Shown here: in pieces, positions 34,205 through 48,007 of the stretch
Layout of the letters: every line of letters starts with the position of its first letter
Position numbering within the stretch: the stretch's first letter is position 1
Source of the DNA: Lactarius indigo
Lineage: Eukaryota > Basidiomycota > Agaricomycetes > Russulales > Russulaceae
Assembly: GCA_025766275.1 (NCBI GenBank)
Contig: JAFKAC010000010.1
Span: 992,001 to 1,056,000 of the forward strand
Direction of reading: 5' to 3'
Length of the DNA: 64,000 nucleotides
Program-made: the position numbers and the translations under genes
Notes under the pieces: model-generated
Database searches by the model: none
Seen by the model: only the letters and a program-made list of their open reading frames with translations
Told to the model about the DNA's origin: nothing

Positions 34205-34948
34205 TCTAAGTGGGAGAAGCGCGAGTACTATTGCTGTATTTACAGCTGGTTCCGCAATGATTGTCCCGTGCCATTTTGAGAACATAGTCGGCCCAACCAA
34301 AACTCGAGAGCGGGATTCATAATTAAGTCGAGGGAGAAATTCTCAGGAAATCAGGTTATCTCACAGAATTAAGGTTATAGAATAGTTATCTGTGTTTCTC
34401 TGCTCGAGAGTTGTGCCATCTTGGTGGTGGAGTTACCCATTCAAACCTCACCTATGTCCAAAACATTGTCACCAGGGGACAATCATTATGGAACCAGCTG
34501 TAGTGACGACAACCTACGATCATGGCATTTGCGATTAGTCGAATGGTACACTGCTTCGTGTACCATCCCTGTTCCCCAATGAAAACAAGTGAATATTTAA
34601 AGCTAGAGTACAATATAATAAATGCTAGATGAGAACAAAGAGATAGAAATAACGAAACGTGACGACATGCGGCTGGCCGTACTGTAAATGTGCGGCCTTT
34701 GGTCCCTTACCCGCGCGTTGGACAACAACAACGGGATGCTGATGTGCAGCCTAGTGCTGAGCATCCCGGAATACGGGTCAGAAGCGAGGCGATGAAGTTT
34801 GCGCGTGTCATATCCACCATCGGCGTGTGATCCCTCGCGGTGGACGCCAAGGTCGGGGCAGTTCTCCCCCGTTCAAGTCCCCCCCCCCCCCCCCGCGCCG
34901 TATTGACAAGGTTTACCTGCGTAAGGACGACACCAAACCCATGGATAA
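34205..34948. other. Intergenic stretch with poly-C run
   Basis: It contains the shared post-P450 block (about 34560-34625) and a run of 16 C residues (34879-34894). No gene is supported. Confidence 0.5.
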
Positions 34949-37109
34949 TTAATCCAGAATCATAGTCCGTGGGTCTGCGCAGCGTGCAGCACGCATATTC
35001 ACGACCGAGCCCGCGAATGAGCTCAAGCCGGGTCCGTAGAAAAAATTGCCGCGGACGAGCACCTGCTGCTCGATGACGCCCATCACGTCCGTGAACATCA
35101 GCGGCCAGCCAAACGCGCGACGGTCCTCCATCGTAAGCAGGTCTGATACGAAGACCGCGCCACTGCCGGCGATCTTGCGCAGCGCGTCCGGATCGCGTTC
35201 GTCCGTCGCGACGAAAAAGGGGTCCTCGGTCCGCGGGGGCAGTAACGCGGTCTGCTCCGGATCAGGCTGGGCGCCTTCGATATCGCACAGCGCCTTATGG
35301 CCGTGGTCGTGGAGGTCGGCCAGGAGGAAGCGGCCTGTCCGCAGGCGGTCCTTCACGCGCCGGACATGGGCTTCGGGGTTCATTTCCATCACCCACCCTA
35401 TTCGTAGGACTGTTTTTTTAAAATCGATAGCGTCAGGGCCGCTCTGCGTGAGGAAGCGCGCGTAAGAAGGCTCTACTTACAGTCTCCGCGTCGCATGTGT
35501 GCTCCCATCCACATACGGCCTTCGGTACGCAAATGCATACGGGAGGATAGAACCTCGGCAAGGTCGAGTACCTTCTGCGGCGGGATGAGTGAGTGCACCA
35601 CCGTGCTGGCATATCTATTGCGCCGCAGTTCCTCCGTGAAACGCATAGCCCCCTGAAAGATCCGTTTGGTATTCATCACACAGCGACAGAATAACCACTT
35701 ACGGGCTTGGTATTTATATGAGTCTCTCCAGCAAGCACGACAACGTCCGCATCCACATCATGATAGTCATCTCTGAAGCCTCGTATTGATGAGCGCTGAA
35801 CGACTTCTTTGAGACGACTAACGATGGTCTTAGCAAAGTCCGCATCAAGACTTGAGGACAAGGGTGGTTAACTCGATAGCCATAGACAAAAAGCGAAATG
35901 ATGGGACTTACACGTTCCGAAAAGTGTGCAGAACTTCAAAACCATGTGCGTTTAGTAACTCCTCCACCGTTCCGTCGTCGTCAAAATTCACTTCCCCGTC
36001 CAGATCTGACGATTCCACAACGTATTTGGCAACGTACCAGGCCATAGCGGAATTGTGCCATCGCAAGGTCTCAACAAGGTCACGAGAAAGCTCCGTGGAT
36101 TCAAGAGGAGGCCAGTATTTGGTGCTACCGTCATAGTTGTTTGGTCCGGGGTGGCGTTCCAGCTTCCCCCTTCTCTTCATCGCCTCAGGAATGTAGTCGA
36201 CGCGGATCGTGCCTCTGGGCTCATACCAGTCGTTCTCTATAACGAAAAGAGACGGTGTCTTTGTCTTGTTCGTCTCGAAGACATTGGGGTGAGTATGATA
36301 CGACTGGCGGGGCCAAAACCCACTGCTCGACTCGCTTTCAGGATCTTGACCGTGCAGGCGCAGGTATTCCGAGGCAGTGATGACTGGTTGCCGATTACGG
36401 AGATGTGTCATATTTACTATAACCGAGATGGGGATGCGGAAACCCATCTGCTGATCGGCGGGGAATATGCGCCAATGATCTAATCCCGTAGCATCATCCA
36501 TGTTGACCATAGGCGCATAGTCCGAGCAAACGGTGCTGCAGAAATATAAAAGAATCAGAGCATCGGTGCAAGATAGGAGAAGCGCCACATACATGTTGTA
36601 CTCGCACGCGCGTGCATAAACGAACGAAGGTATAACCAAGGTGCGATTCAGCAGCTCTGCCTGAAGGAGAGCAGCTTCGATGATATACCGCACCTGTCAA
36701 GACATCGTTCTTGGCTGATTTCCGATACAAGAAACACACTGACGTTGTTCCAACCGAGATTCAGGCTATAGTCTCGGGAAAAAAAACCTCGGGTGGGAGC
36801 CACAATGTCTCTGATCTGTTCGAGGGTCAAGAAATCGGATATCGGCGAGGAGGACTGCGAAGGGGGAGATGGGTCATCTAAAACGGAGTCTGGACCAAAG
36901 CGTGAAGGGGGATGCCAGTTGAGGAAGCGCCATGAAGGAGTATGAGGGGAAAAGAAAGCTCCGTAGGCAATTAAACTGGTGAGGATGAAAGCGATGGAGA
37001 AGAATCTGATTTTTAGCGCCCCATTGGAATGAAAGAATAACCGCCATCGGTGAAATTTAAAGGCGACATGCGACTCGGAGAGGGGGAAGGGGGAAGGACC
37101 GGGGGGCAT
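34949..37109 (-). CDS. O-fucosyltransferase-like type II membrane glycosyltransferase
   Basis: Several exons read towards lower coordinates. The start is the ATG at 37107-37109 (MPPGPSPFPLS); an in-frame ATG-like upstream extension to 37202 is less likely. Residues about 30-50 form one transmembrane helix (FFSIAFILTSLIAYGAFF), as in Golgi type II enzymes. Then come LGWNN joined to VRYIIEAALLQAELLNRTLV, the donor-site region, and the diagnostic MGAHMRRGD of the GDP-fucose O-fucosyltransferase superfamily. Further on are FVATDERDPDALRKIAG, MEDRRAFGWPLMFTDVMGVI and a C-terminal FAGSVVNMRAARCADPRTM. Stop at 34949-34951. Introns are about 50-75 nt. It is expected to transfer a sugar, probably fucose, from a nucleotide donor in the secretory pathway; the acceptor is unknown. 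No pathway link to the P450s is visible. Confidence 0.85.
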
Positions 37110-39089
37110 GGTAGTTATGGCTGGGATGAGGGACTCATGCAATGTGTCGGTGCGGCGTGAGTTGCGAAGAGACTCCGCGGAACTACCCACCTCTGAACAC
37201 ACCCGGCCATTACAACTCAGTCAACTGCAGTTTTTTGAGGGCGGTGACGACTCGACCTCAGCCGATAGTCGCCGCGGACAGGCGAGGTTATGGACTCGGC
37301 CTAATTTGGAGATAAGCAGCATTTTATTTAATCACTTCATCTTGCTTACCTTGACCTATCACTCCCGCCAGATTCGTTACATTCACAAATCCATATTTTT
37401 GGCGTGCAAGCACCTTGTTCCACAAACCAGAGCTTAGACCATAAGGTTAACGAGTTGCCTATACCAGCGTTATCAAAGCGATGTGTTCCAGTGCAACTTT
37501 CAGCACAAGCCCTATGCCCTGGTCCTCAGGTATTGTCTGCAACCCCGCTTTTTCAAAGTCGCAATTCTTGTATGTGTTCTGAGTCACCGTCATTTCAAAG
37601 AGAGAACATAACTGAAAAAAGGACCAACGAGCGCCTGGTAATTCCTTCCCACGGCCGTGGGAAAAAATATAATATTTGGTGTGTATGAATCGTTTTTTTT
37701 TAATGCAGAGCACCGTGATGGCCAGGCAAAGCCCAAGAAATGGTCTGGAGGTGAGCAGCGCACGGTGCGATGTATGGATGAACTTTATTAGCGAAAAGGG
37801 AACTCACAGGCGGATCTAGTACCTACCCCTCGTCCTGGTCCAGTATTACTGAAGGCGATAGGAGTAGAATACGGAACAGATCGAGCCGTGGGAAGGCTGA
37901 AATCGGAGGTCTTCTGGCTCCGAGTTCAGGGTGGTGCTAAAAACCATGCCATGCAGGCTCCGCGACATGGCTCAAAGTAGTCCTACCTGGGATATCAGCG
38001 CAACTTAAAAGGGCATCCACGTTGAGAGTGGATCCATGCCCCCTGATCTATCCAGTGGAAGGCTGGACATCTCGCCGGTGGTTACGATGCTAGCAATGAA
38101 TCGTCCTTCTGGAAGACTCACGTCCCTCCAGGAGTAGGACTATTGTGAATTGGTTATGACCCAATTCGAAGGACTCTACATCACGAGGACTCTACATCAC
38201 GACATTCCTTTACTTTTCACTGCTGGTGACACCTTGGGCGCGCCGGCAGGATGTCAAGATCTCGCGCGCTCGCTAACAGGTGACCTGTTCGTCGGTCGAG
38301 TAAAGTATTCTCTGCTCATTATTTGTTCGTTCGCATGCGTCTATTTCATTTAATCTTCCTCAATGACATATTTGACAGCCCCATGTACCAGCCTTGCAAG
38401 GTCTGCTCCACAAGAATCAATACCTGAGATAGATCTACGACGTGGAGTCGCCTGCAGCATGTAGTGGCCCCTGATCGGCGTGGGAGTGAGTAGAATTGTT
38501 TTGTTCGCCACCAGGAAGATTCTCAACCTCTCTCACTGTGTCCGCATGGCCCGACCGAAATGTCTACCACGTGCGCAGCTGCTCTGCACCTTTTGAGCTT
38601 CGCAGCAAGAAAGGCTGAGTACCATAATGAATGGCGCGATCTTCGTGCTTGTTCCTGAAGATACTCGGGGGGCATGTGCTCCGAGTGGTGTGCCATGTAT
38701 AGTATTGTAGCTTTGGGCTACGTCTACTACACGACTACACGTCCAGCCTGAGGCCGCACCCCGATTGTGGTAGACGTGCCTGCGGCGTGGGTTGGTGCGT
38801 TCAAGCCGTGGCAGGTGCATGGGAATGTGACCTCTCCGTATGTCGTCATTGAAGCTGAAGCCGAAGTGCGCTGAAGGCCTCATACAGGCAAAAAGGGGTT
38901 CAAACATTCTTTAATTACCCTCCCACGAGATCTAACCATCAGTGTCGTTGATCTGTATTTCATACACCCCAACACCAGTAAAGAGATATCGCAGAAATAA
39001 TCCAAAATCGAAGGTCACCAACGAATACGGCATAATTCAACAGGAAGATGACGACAAACATCTGCACTATTCGTCACATAGACCAAACA
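37110..39089. other. Gene-free stretch
   Basis: Short open frames only, none with family features or consistent splice sites. No repeats recognised apart from small homopolymers. Confidence 0.45.
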
Positions 39090-40533
39090 TTACAGGCTCT
39101 TTTCCTCATCAGAGGTCTTCATGAACATTGTGGATGGAACTTGCGTATCTGAGTCGCTCGCGTACTCGCGACGAATCGTGTACACGTGTCGTGGCATGCC
39201 GCCAGCCCTAGGCGGTCCGAGTGCTGGCCCATTCGTGAACTGCATACCGGTAGAGTAGGTCGAGTAATATTCGACTGGGCTCTTCTGCATGCAGACGAGA
39301 ATGACTATGAGCGTCGGATATAAACCCTATATTAAGTTAAGTATAATTCTCCGGAAGCGTGTAGTAAGAACTCACCGAGGCAAACAACAAGACAGCATCC
39401 ATGACGGTGAAACCTGGCTCAGGCATCACTCGGAATGCCGAGATCAAATATAAAACCTGTAATAGCACAGTGAATCATTTGCGAGCATAGATGCTTCTGG
39501 AAGTAGGATGTACCCAAAGGCAGCAATAAACAAAGCCAGATTCGATGAGCAAGGCGAAGACCCTCTCGACCCTCATAGATACACTTCCTTCGCCCAAGTG
39601 TTTCCTGACCGAGGTGCGGTGTTGCCTATACCAGCGACATGGTTAGAGGTCAGAGACAGTCGTCAGAGGTCGGACGCCAGAGGAACGCACCAAGCCTTCC
39701 AGGCGATCAACCCGGTAGAAAGCAGATTAGTTGCCAGCGTTGGACCAACCATGATCAGGGCACGCTCGCCCAATTTCACGTTACTTTCATCTTGAATACT
39801 CCGGTGGGATGGACTGAAGAGGGGTACGAGGCTGAGACCAAGGTCACACCCAGCGGCAGCTACGAGGATAAGTTTCCGATGAGCATTGTATGACGACTAC
39901 GAGTGATCATTTTTCTATACCTGTAGTTCCAAGGATGAAGAGCAGAAGAATGGCGATGACACGCTTGTCTCTGTTCCAGAGGACTACGGCGCGCCAGGCG
40001 CAGATAATATCGCTCAGGATATACTGAACAACCATTAGTCGAGTCAAGCAGACTGCATAGAAGTGTTGTGCAGGCGCACCATCAGGCGAGTAATAGTTGC
40101 TCCTACAGCAATGATGACATTGGTGCGATTTGAAGACCATACATTACCAGCCGTGGGGTCGAGGAACAACTGCATTTGCTGAAACCCGAGCGCCGTCTCC
40201 AGCACCAGTGCGATGATTCCCAAGGCGAACATAAAAGTCGTGATTCCAAACATGAACACTCTAGGCGGAGACGAAGTAAAACCCGGTTTGCTCCTGGAAG
40301 TCAGTACTGTTAGCATGAATTCTTCAAAAGCACAAATGAACCTCACAGGAGGATGTGAACCGAAGTAGTGTAAAGCACGATATAGACGCCTGCAAGGCAA
40401 CGGTTTAGAAGCTGGAGTAGCAGCGGCGAGTCTCTTGTCCCTCACCATATACGATACCGACAAAAAGGTTGTCATACACTGCCATTTTGTATTGAAAGTA
40501 ATACGCGGCGACGTCGGGAGCATCGCTGGACAT
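39090..40533 (-). CDS. Polytopic membrane protein, copy E
   Basis: This is the best-preserved copy for defining the family. Exon 1 is 40446-40533 (MSSDAPDVAAYYFQYK to VGIVYG). Exon 2 (about 40390-40340) reads VYIVLYTTSVHILL, and exon 3 starts SKPGFTSSPPRVFMFGITTF. Exon 4 carries SDIICAWRAVVLWNRDKR. Exon 5 holds LILVAAAGCDLGLSLVPLF and NLLSTGLIAWKAW, exon 6 RVFALLIESGFVYCCLW, and exon 7 a helix ending near 39380. The last exon begins near 39330 (LIVILVCMQKSPVEY) and stops at 39090-39092 after a polar, Ser/Asp/Glu-rich tail. Seven hydrophobic segments are suggested, with a cytosolic-type C-terminal tail. It lies 24 kb from the other copies and without a UstYa-like partner. Function unknown; a sensor or transporter role would be speculation. 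Confidence 0.75.
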
Positions 40534-43500
40534 GGCGGCAAACGGCGTGGGGCAGATCAAGGCGTGAGGCCAAGTATGAGGAAAAACAAAGCACATCGCT
40601 CCTCGCGGATCCTTAAGTAGACATTTACTGTAGCTGCTGTCAGAGCGAGGACCGCCGACTGTACGTCAACCGTGTGGGGAACCGGAGGCATATCTTAGAT
40701 ACAAGAAAGGAAAAATGATACGCACTTGGGAAATTCGCGGCGTTTGGGCGAGCCAACAGTCCATATTACATCACGAACAGATCTCCCTTCATAGAAACAG
40801 AATGGGAAGCGTGCAACATAGAGCCTGAGAACTCGAAAACCCTCCCCCTTTTCAGGCTTATTTGGAAGGTCACCAGATCCTATTTTTGAATACGCGTGAG
40901 TACTGTAACCTGATGGCCTGACACCGAGGGTTATGGGATAACGGAGCAACCACGCGAAGTCCGCCGCAAGACGTAACTATACAGCACAGCTTCTGAGTTG
41001 GCCGCACCTCCCAGTGCCTGAAATAGGTCTCAGAGGGCATTCGTTTAACTCAAAACGACAGAGGTCTTACCGTCGTGGCGGCATATGTCAATGGCGGAAG
41101 CCATGAGTATGGGAGACTGCAAGATAAGCAAATGTCCGATATTTCCGTGAGCTCGCCAGAATGCGTGGTCACTGAGCAGCCAGCTACTAAGGAATTCAAT
41201 GACCCACAAGGCGGCCGCAGAACGGCTTGAACACGCCGCGTCAAGGACTATCAAAAGTGACCACATGGGAAACGACTAGTCTCTTGACATATAACTTACA
41301 ATGGGTGGGGACGCACGGCCTCCTATTAGGTGCGCAATCAGCTGGCCAACCATGTAGATCTTCAACTCAAATTGAATGCGATTTGTTAGGCGCCAACTAT
41401 GCGGCGGTGGCGTTGCGGTGTCGGGTGGATGCGATTAGAATACGGCGGACTCTGCGGCGCAAAAATGTCAGAAATTAAGGGCATCAGGCAAACGTTAGAA
41501 GCCTAAGCGCCCTGGCCGCACCAAAATGCGGTAGCGTTGTCCGTACCCACGTCGATGTGAGGACGACTCTACTCGAAGTCCATGTGAAGGGGTTCTCTAA
41601 GTCTGCATGGCACCTCCATATAGCAAAATGGGTTCAAATGATGAAGGCGTCCTCCTTACGGTGGCTTGCGTTTCAACAAGGGTTGTCGTACCGCAAAACT
41701 TCTTGTAAAATGAGCTCACAATAGCTGATTGGGATAAGCAAGACACCTTGATCGCATCATCGTCTATTGATATATTCGTGTACGTGGGGTGTTATGATTT
41801 CCCTGACTATGACATGAAACGGAAATAGAGAAGGTGGGCACTCGAATCATACCGAGTTTTCGCACCAAGGGTAGACAGCACCTCATGTTTGTTCCCCTGT
41901 GCCGAAGACCTGGGACATCTATTAGGGTATGTGCGCGTCTGGATCCGCACGTCTTTGTTCATGTATACCCCTTGCGTTGGTAAGAGGGTACAGGGGACCA
42001 AGCGACAAATCGTGTCAAACGTGTAAGAGCGTACACCCTGGGTCAATTGACGGGGTATTGGCTTAGATGGAAAAGAATCGATGTCGAGTACTCGATTCGA
42101 TATTCGATGAAAAAAAGAATCCTTTCTCTACACACATGCGGAGGGGTTTGTGCGAGTGGCGAGTGGCAGCCACGGGTCTCTTCTCTGGCACACATCGGTT
42201 CTGCTTGCGAAACAGCTGGGGAATTGCATGGTGGGATTATTTATGTGGGCGGACTTTCCTGATTCAGAGCGGAGAACAAAGGAGGATATCCTCAGGTTAT
42301 TATGTACAGTGACTCGAGGTTATTTACCAAAAAATGGCCATTATAGCCGTCCCGGGCTCGGAATTCCAACTCATTACCCAGCCCATCAATCGCTTGCGTG
42401 CCGCGAACCCTCGATCACCCTACCTGAGCGGTTTTCCCCAATATTAGAAGGCTTCGAGTATCACTTCCCGCGGCGATCTGTAATCGACGTGCATCAACGC
42501 CCAACCCGGGGTCAGCACCCCGCCGCGAAACAGCCAGTTGTCAAATGAAGGCAGTGTGGACCAGTCACTAGAATTGCTGCATGAAGCGCCCAGGCCCAGC
42601 AAGACCAGACAGTACAACAGGAGGAAGCTGGCAGGCTCTTCTATTCCATCAAAGCCCTGACAGGCAAGGGCGGTTCGACGCCCTGAAGCTCAATGAAGGA
42701 TTCGGGATCTCACCGGGGAAGGTTTTGATGAATGAATCGGTACGGATTCCCCCTTGTGTGTCGTGTCGTAACACGCACTGACCTGAACCTCCTTTGCCCT
42801 TTGATACTGGTACTATCATGCTATATCCTCCTCCGCTATGCTATGAACCGCCATATCCCCTCGCTGTGCGCATCACATTCTATTCTTGCCAATGCCAAGA
42901 CACCGCTGCTATTTCCCGCTATTCTGCTGCAGGCTCTGCTATTGCGCGTCGATTCCCTCATCAGGCATGCAGGATACAACCCTCAGACACACCGCACCCA
43001 TTCGCGTATTGGGTAATAAACCATGGCATCAGTACCTCTGAGCCCTCGATACACCACAAAAGGTAAACTTTGCTGCGTCTTCATTCCCATGGGTGTGGGT
43101 TCCAGGGCTGGCTCGCTACGTCGTGGACTCCTTGCAGGTTGAGTTTCGTGATCTTACCTCGGACAGTAGACCCATCATCCCTCCATCGAAAAGTGCTTCG
43201 CGCCTCTGCCCATTTCTCTGGCCGCTCATCCTCCGTTTTCTGGTCTCTACGCTATGCTATACCCGGTGTACCAATACTGTCGGCCCTTCCTCCGCGCAGC
43301 TGCACCTTCTTCTGTGGTGCACCCCAACAAGCTGCGTAGTGACCCTCGAAGACAAAGTTTGGCCTTCCATCGTTCGATCGCCGGTGATCACGCGATCACG
43401 TCAAGGGTTTACCAGACCACTCAGATTTCTTGTACTACAAAGAAACTCTTAGTTTTAATTCCAGTTTACGCCAATTGGCTACTTTGCGACTTGCCATCGA

Positions 43501-45725
43501 AAGAACACAGCGCGGTATACATGTCAACCAGAAATGTATGGCCAAGACTGGGGTTGGCGGTGACTTGAGACAAGATGGGCATGAGGGTACACGAGCAACT
43601 CTATCGAGAAGTTCACTATGTTCCACTAAAAAGGAAAGTACCAACGTGAGTCTAGACGAGAGACAGACTTCCCACAGGTCCTGAATATTTCAGAATTCAG
43701 GGACTTCCGCAGGCGGCATAACGACGTTGGCTGGACGGCGTCCTGCTGCATACCAAGGTCAGCAGTGAAGCATGGTCGTTCAGATATTATATTCTCACCC
43801 TTGAGCTCGAGATCTTGGAGGCTGGTCTTAACATAAGCTGGCAGCGCGATAGTGGTTGAGTTATTGCGGTAGACTGCCAGTGGGCATCACATCGTCTAAG
43901 CGCTACCCCAGGTCATGAATCGTTGCTTATTTCGCGAATAATCTGGGGCCCCATGCCCCATGCCTCAGAACTCGGCCGAATCACGGAATGACTGCTGTGT
44001 TGTGATGATGCCCTGTTGTCCTCGTTCCCCAAGTGACACGCAAAGTAGTAGGGTTATGTCCTCGTTGTATGGCTGCGTGCCGGTCTAACTCCATCATATT
44101 TGGCGCCGCGGCGGCAAAGCCCCTGTTCCAAAGTGATGAGTTCGTACATCCTATGCTCCTGCAACCCTCGAGCTGATGCACCCGGTGCGTGATGTAAGTC
44201 ATGTCAGTTTTCCATGGAAGTTACTCCAGCTGTCGACTCCGCGTCTTGCACGCTGTTGTGCCGTCGTTGTGCACGCTGAAGTAGTCACAGCACATCCATT
44301 CTCGTTATGAGCCGACAATACTGGCATCACAGCTGCACGAGGAATGGCTCCACATGTCACTGCCAACGACCACATCGTATTTTACTCTAAACTAGAGAGG
44401 CAAAATTCAGGACATCACCCCGTGCCGCCAAGGCCTCCACCGGGTTTAGGGCTAGGGGAGACACCAAAGGCATGCCCCAATCACCGTACAGATGAAATAA
44501 CCAACCACATCTGACGCAGACATATGGTCAGGTGTCTTGGACGGCCTTAGTATCCACCCAATATTACTCGCTCGTGCCAAAATTATGACGACACTTTTGT
44601 TGATCAAGCGGAAAGAACCAGGCATCGTCGTAGGGTTACGCGGTATGAGGAGTAGCGACCCTTGCAATCATATTAAAAAGCCGGATAACGTCCACTAGGT
44701 TCATTTCAGAATGGATCGGATTCTACGAGGGCAAGGCAGAGGCGACGCGCCATACCTGGAACTGAATCAGAGCGCTCTTATTGTTGGGACATGAGGTACA
44801 TTTTCGAAACCGCGCTCAGGGTACATAGCATGGAAGGCTTCGCCATTCATTTTACACACAGGTAGATCGCCGCATAGAGTTTCGTTGAGTTTTCGCCCCA
44901 GATTTGCAGCGATGAACAAAACCAAGCCGCGTTTCTTTTCGTCCGGGAGCTGCCGTGATAGATAACGTGATTGTTTCCTTTTCCGGATAATTTAAATTAT
45001 TTATATTGACTTGTCGGACGGCGAGGGATGACCCGGAGCATAAACAAGCCTGACTTGCTCTCGCGGGGCGCCCGAGAACCGCAGTCCTACACAACACGCA
45101 TTATCCGTGCTGTTTTTGATCTTGATCCATGCAAGCTCCCGACTACGAACACATACACTTGTCGCATTCACTACGTCCAACGTGTCTCGTAGCTTGGCAC
45201 TTTTACTACGATCATGGGGCCTTAGTGCGGGCAGAAGACATTACGCAGCGAACCAACAAAAGTTGGTGATACCCAATTTGGGGGGGTTACTTCGATAACC
45301 ACCCCATTCCGTAATCTGCCTCCTGCTGATGCCTCATGAATACCGCCCCTTTGCCTTGCCTTGATACCGGCTAACCTTCATGCGGATCTTAGCACCTCTA
45401 GACATGTCTCCGACACCCCCATATTCTCATCCACTATCACTTATCCTGCTAGACACGAGCTAGATTCAGGTCCGCACTCGCATCGCTGTTTCCCTATCGA
45501 GGTTCGGGTGATTTCCCAGCGACGAAATCCTTCCACAACTCCACCACGGACTCTTTCATATCACACTTGATCCCACTACATGCGTCGCACTTCGTCCACT
45601 TGGACGTCCATGCTAGGATAACTCGCGTGGCCGTGGTACTCCGATCGTACGTTAAATAGTCGCAAGCAGCCTGTTCCTCTTCGTCCACAGGCCCTCGTCC
45701 ACTACATTCCTCTGAATTGTCCCCC
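40534..45725. other. Long stretch without supported genes
   Basis: The first 150 bp resemble the upstream region of the other membrane-protein genes. The rest has many short open frames but none with recognisable domains, signal-anchor patterns plus consistent introns, or paralogues in the window. A short hydrophobic-ended frame at 44452-44667 (minus) is too weak to call. This may be old transposon or intergenic sequence. Confidence 0.4.
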
Positions 45726-48007
45726 ATGGCATCTGAGCAGACCTCTCGTTCTTCCAGCCCGTCACCAAGCGAGATTCAATCTCCGTCGTCAGACTTCACA
45801 GACCTCGGAGCCTCACCTTCGTCTGGTGTCAGCAAAAGTAACTTTCCGCCCGCGACCCCACCCGTTCCTGCCCAACCAAGAGAGCCTCTAAGCCTCACTA
45901 GTTTCAAGGGAAGCGGTTTCGCGGCCACTGAGGCAATCAAATGCCTTCTACAGGCCATAGGGCGCGATGTCGTGTCTTTCCGTCGCAATACGCATGTCTC
46001 GTATCTGGTAGTGGAACGTGCACGAGATATCGTCACTGCAATCAACGAATACATTTCCCGAGTAGAAAGTAGTGATGCTGGCGACTGGGATAGCTTTGAG
46101 AAATTCTCATCGGCCATCGAACCATTAGAGGAGTGAGTACGCCTGGACACAATTTACATCCTGAGGGACATGCGAGCTGACATGACAACCATTTTCCAGT
46201 ATCTTGTTCCAGCTGCTGGTGTTTACGGAGGATGAGAAAACCCGGTACTTCGGCAATGACCGCGACATCGCAGATTGTATTACGTCAACAGAGGCCTGGG
46301 CCGAGAACAGGAAGAGGCTTTCGGAGACTCTCAAGAGTTTCCACACGCACACACCGCTTGTCGTACGTTGACCGTGCGAACCATATTCCGACGCATGATC
46401 TCACAGGAACATAGAACCTATTCGATCGGGAAGATTCTGAGTCTCGCGATCGCGACCGTCAGGATGCGCTAGATCATGACGACCGGTCACTCATGAAAGA
46501 AATTGGAAGTGCCAGGAAGAACATTTTCGACAGCAAAAGGCGCGTACGGATGTGTATCTTGAACTCTTTGTTTCTAACCGTACTCATAGATATCCCAAAT
46601 ACGTGACAAATGCAGTAACTCCTTTGGACACGTTGCAGAAACAAATGACTAGCGAGTCTCTTCCCGAAGTGAGTCCACGTCAGCACGAAGACCGTACTTG
46701 TATTCACATATCGGGCGTAGTGGCTCACAGTCATCACGATCAAGACGTGCATGCTAGTCCAAGGCGTACTAGAGGTCGTACTGCAACCGAACACTAGTAC
46801 CGAACTCCTGAACCATCTGAAGTCGAAAACCGTTTGGGGTGCCGTGACAGCGTACGTGTCGTTTCTGGCGCATATGAACCATTGTGGACCTGACGTTGCT
46901 TAGGTTGACCAAAGCCCTGGTCGGCGTGGACAAGCGGCTCCCGGCTTTGCCAAAAGAAGTTGAAGATAAATACGAAGAATTCTTAAAGATACTCCAGGTA
47001 TGCCTTCGACTTGTTTTAGTCTGAGCAATTTTCTTACGGCCATTTCAGAAACTGAGCAAGCTCGCGCTCAAACTCCCAGACTCCTTCGTGAATATTTTGA
47101 AGGAGGCCGGTCGTGTCCGCCGCCCATTCCAGGCACAGGCGTTCGCGCTTGTCATGCTCTGCCGCTTCTTGGCAGATCACTTTAACAAGATTGGGGACAA
47201 GACAAGTGTCACTGTCGACCATGTCAATTCCTTGGAGGAGTAAGTCTGACTTCTGGGCTAAGAAATGATTTCCTTCAACTCAGACACTTTCCTCAGGGCA
47301 TTCAACGAAACCTTGACAGTACTACATGCCGCTATCAATGCCGTCACTCAGCTTAGTGTTTTCAACTTGACGGACTTCGAGAGCAATAGTACGGTCCAAG
47401 AGTTTGAGAGGGTAGAATCGGTAATAAAAGAGAGTTTCACGTCCTTTGGTGTAAGTTTTTTTTTCTCATATTTGCTGTTTCCGAGAATATTAAATTCCTC
47501 TCATGCAGTTGTCCGAGGAATGGTCAAAGAAGGAGAACGTCCGGAAGGAAGCGTGGGAAAAGGATAAGAGCCGTATGGAGCAGCTGAATAAAGTGCTGAA
47601 TAAAGTGAGTCGTCTTGGAACAAACAAGCAGGCTGAATTCCTTATGGTGATGTGAAGCCACAGAGCACCAGCGCGACCGTCATGAAGGTTAACATTAGCA
47701 TTCGCGAGAACTCACCAGATGGACGCGAACTGTGCAACACCACTGGTATGCAGTTGTCCTTTGTTAAACAGTTACCCGCGTATTGATGTGAAATTACCAT
47801 CTAGTTTCGGAAGAAATCACAACCCGCTTACTCGCATTGCGTTGGACCGTCGCTACTGCTCTCCAGAGCCCAGACGATGCCAAGCGCGCACGCACGGGTG
47901 GCTCTTTCTACAAATCCACAAACAACGAAATCGTTGAGTTGCAAAATACGATCAAGGAAGTTTCCGAGGCCAACGGAGAAGTCAATCTCAAGCTTGTACT
48001 TGCCTGA
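45726..48007 (+). CDS. Alpha-helical multi-exon protein of unknown function
   Basis: The ATG at 45726 opens a Ser/Pro-rich N-terminus (ASEQTSRSSSPSPSE). Exon 1 ends at 46132 and joins 46200 (EPLEE to DILFQLLVFTEDEKTRYF). Later exons, each joined by short introns, are strongly helical: SLMKEIGSARKNIFDSK, TAYVSFLAHMNHCGPDV, RLPALPKEVEDKYEEFLKIL, VMLCRFLADHFNKIGDK, TVQEFERVESVIKESFTSF, SEEWSKKENVRKEAWEKDKS, and finally NNEIVELQNTIKEVSEANGE before the TGA at 48005-48007. Its length is roughly 540-560 aa depending on splicing. The long amphipathic helices suggest a bundle and a coiled-coil end. I do not recognise the family; helical-bundle adaptor domains are common beside fungal STAND genes, but that is only an analogy. 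Confidence 0.65.

Noticed and set aside
34879..34894. Poly-C run as a functional element
   Set aside because: A homopolymer with no neighbouring symmetry or motif; treated as a simple repeat.
44452..44667. A short membrane protein on the minus strand
   Set aside because: One hydrophobic end (FICTVIGACLWCLP) is not enough; no partner exons or family motif found.
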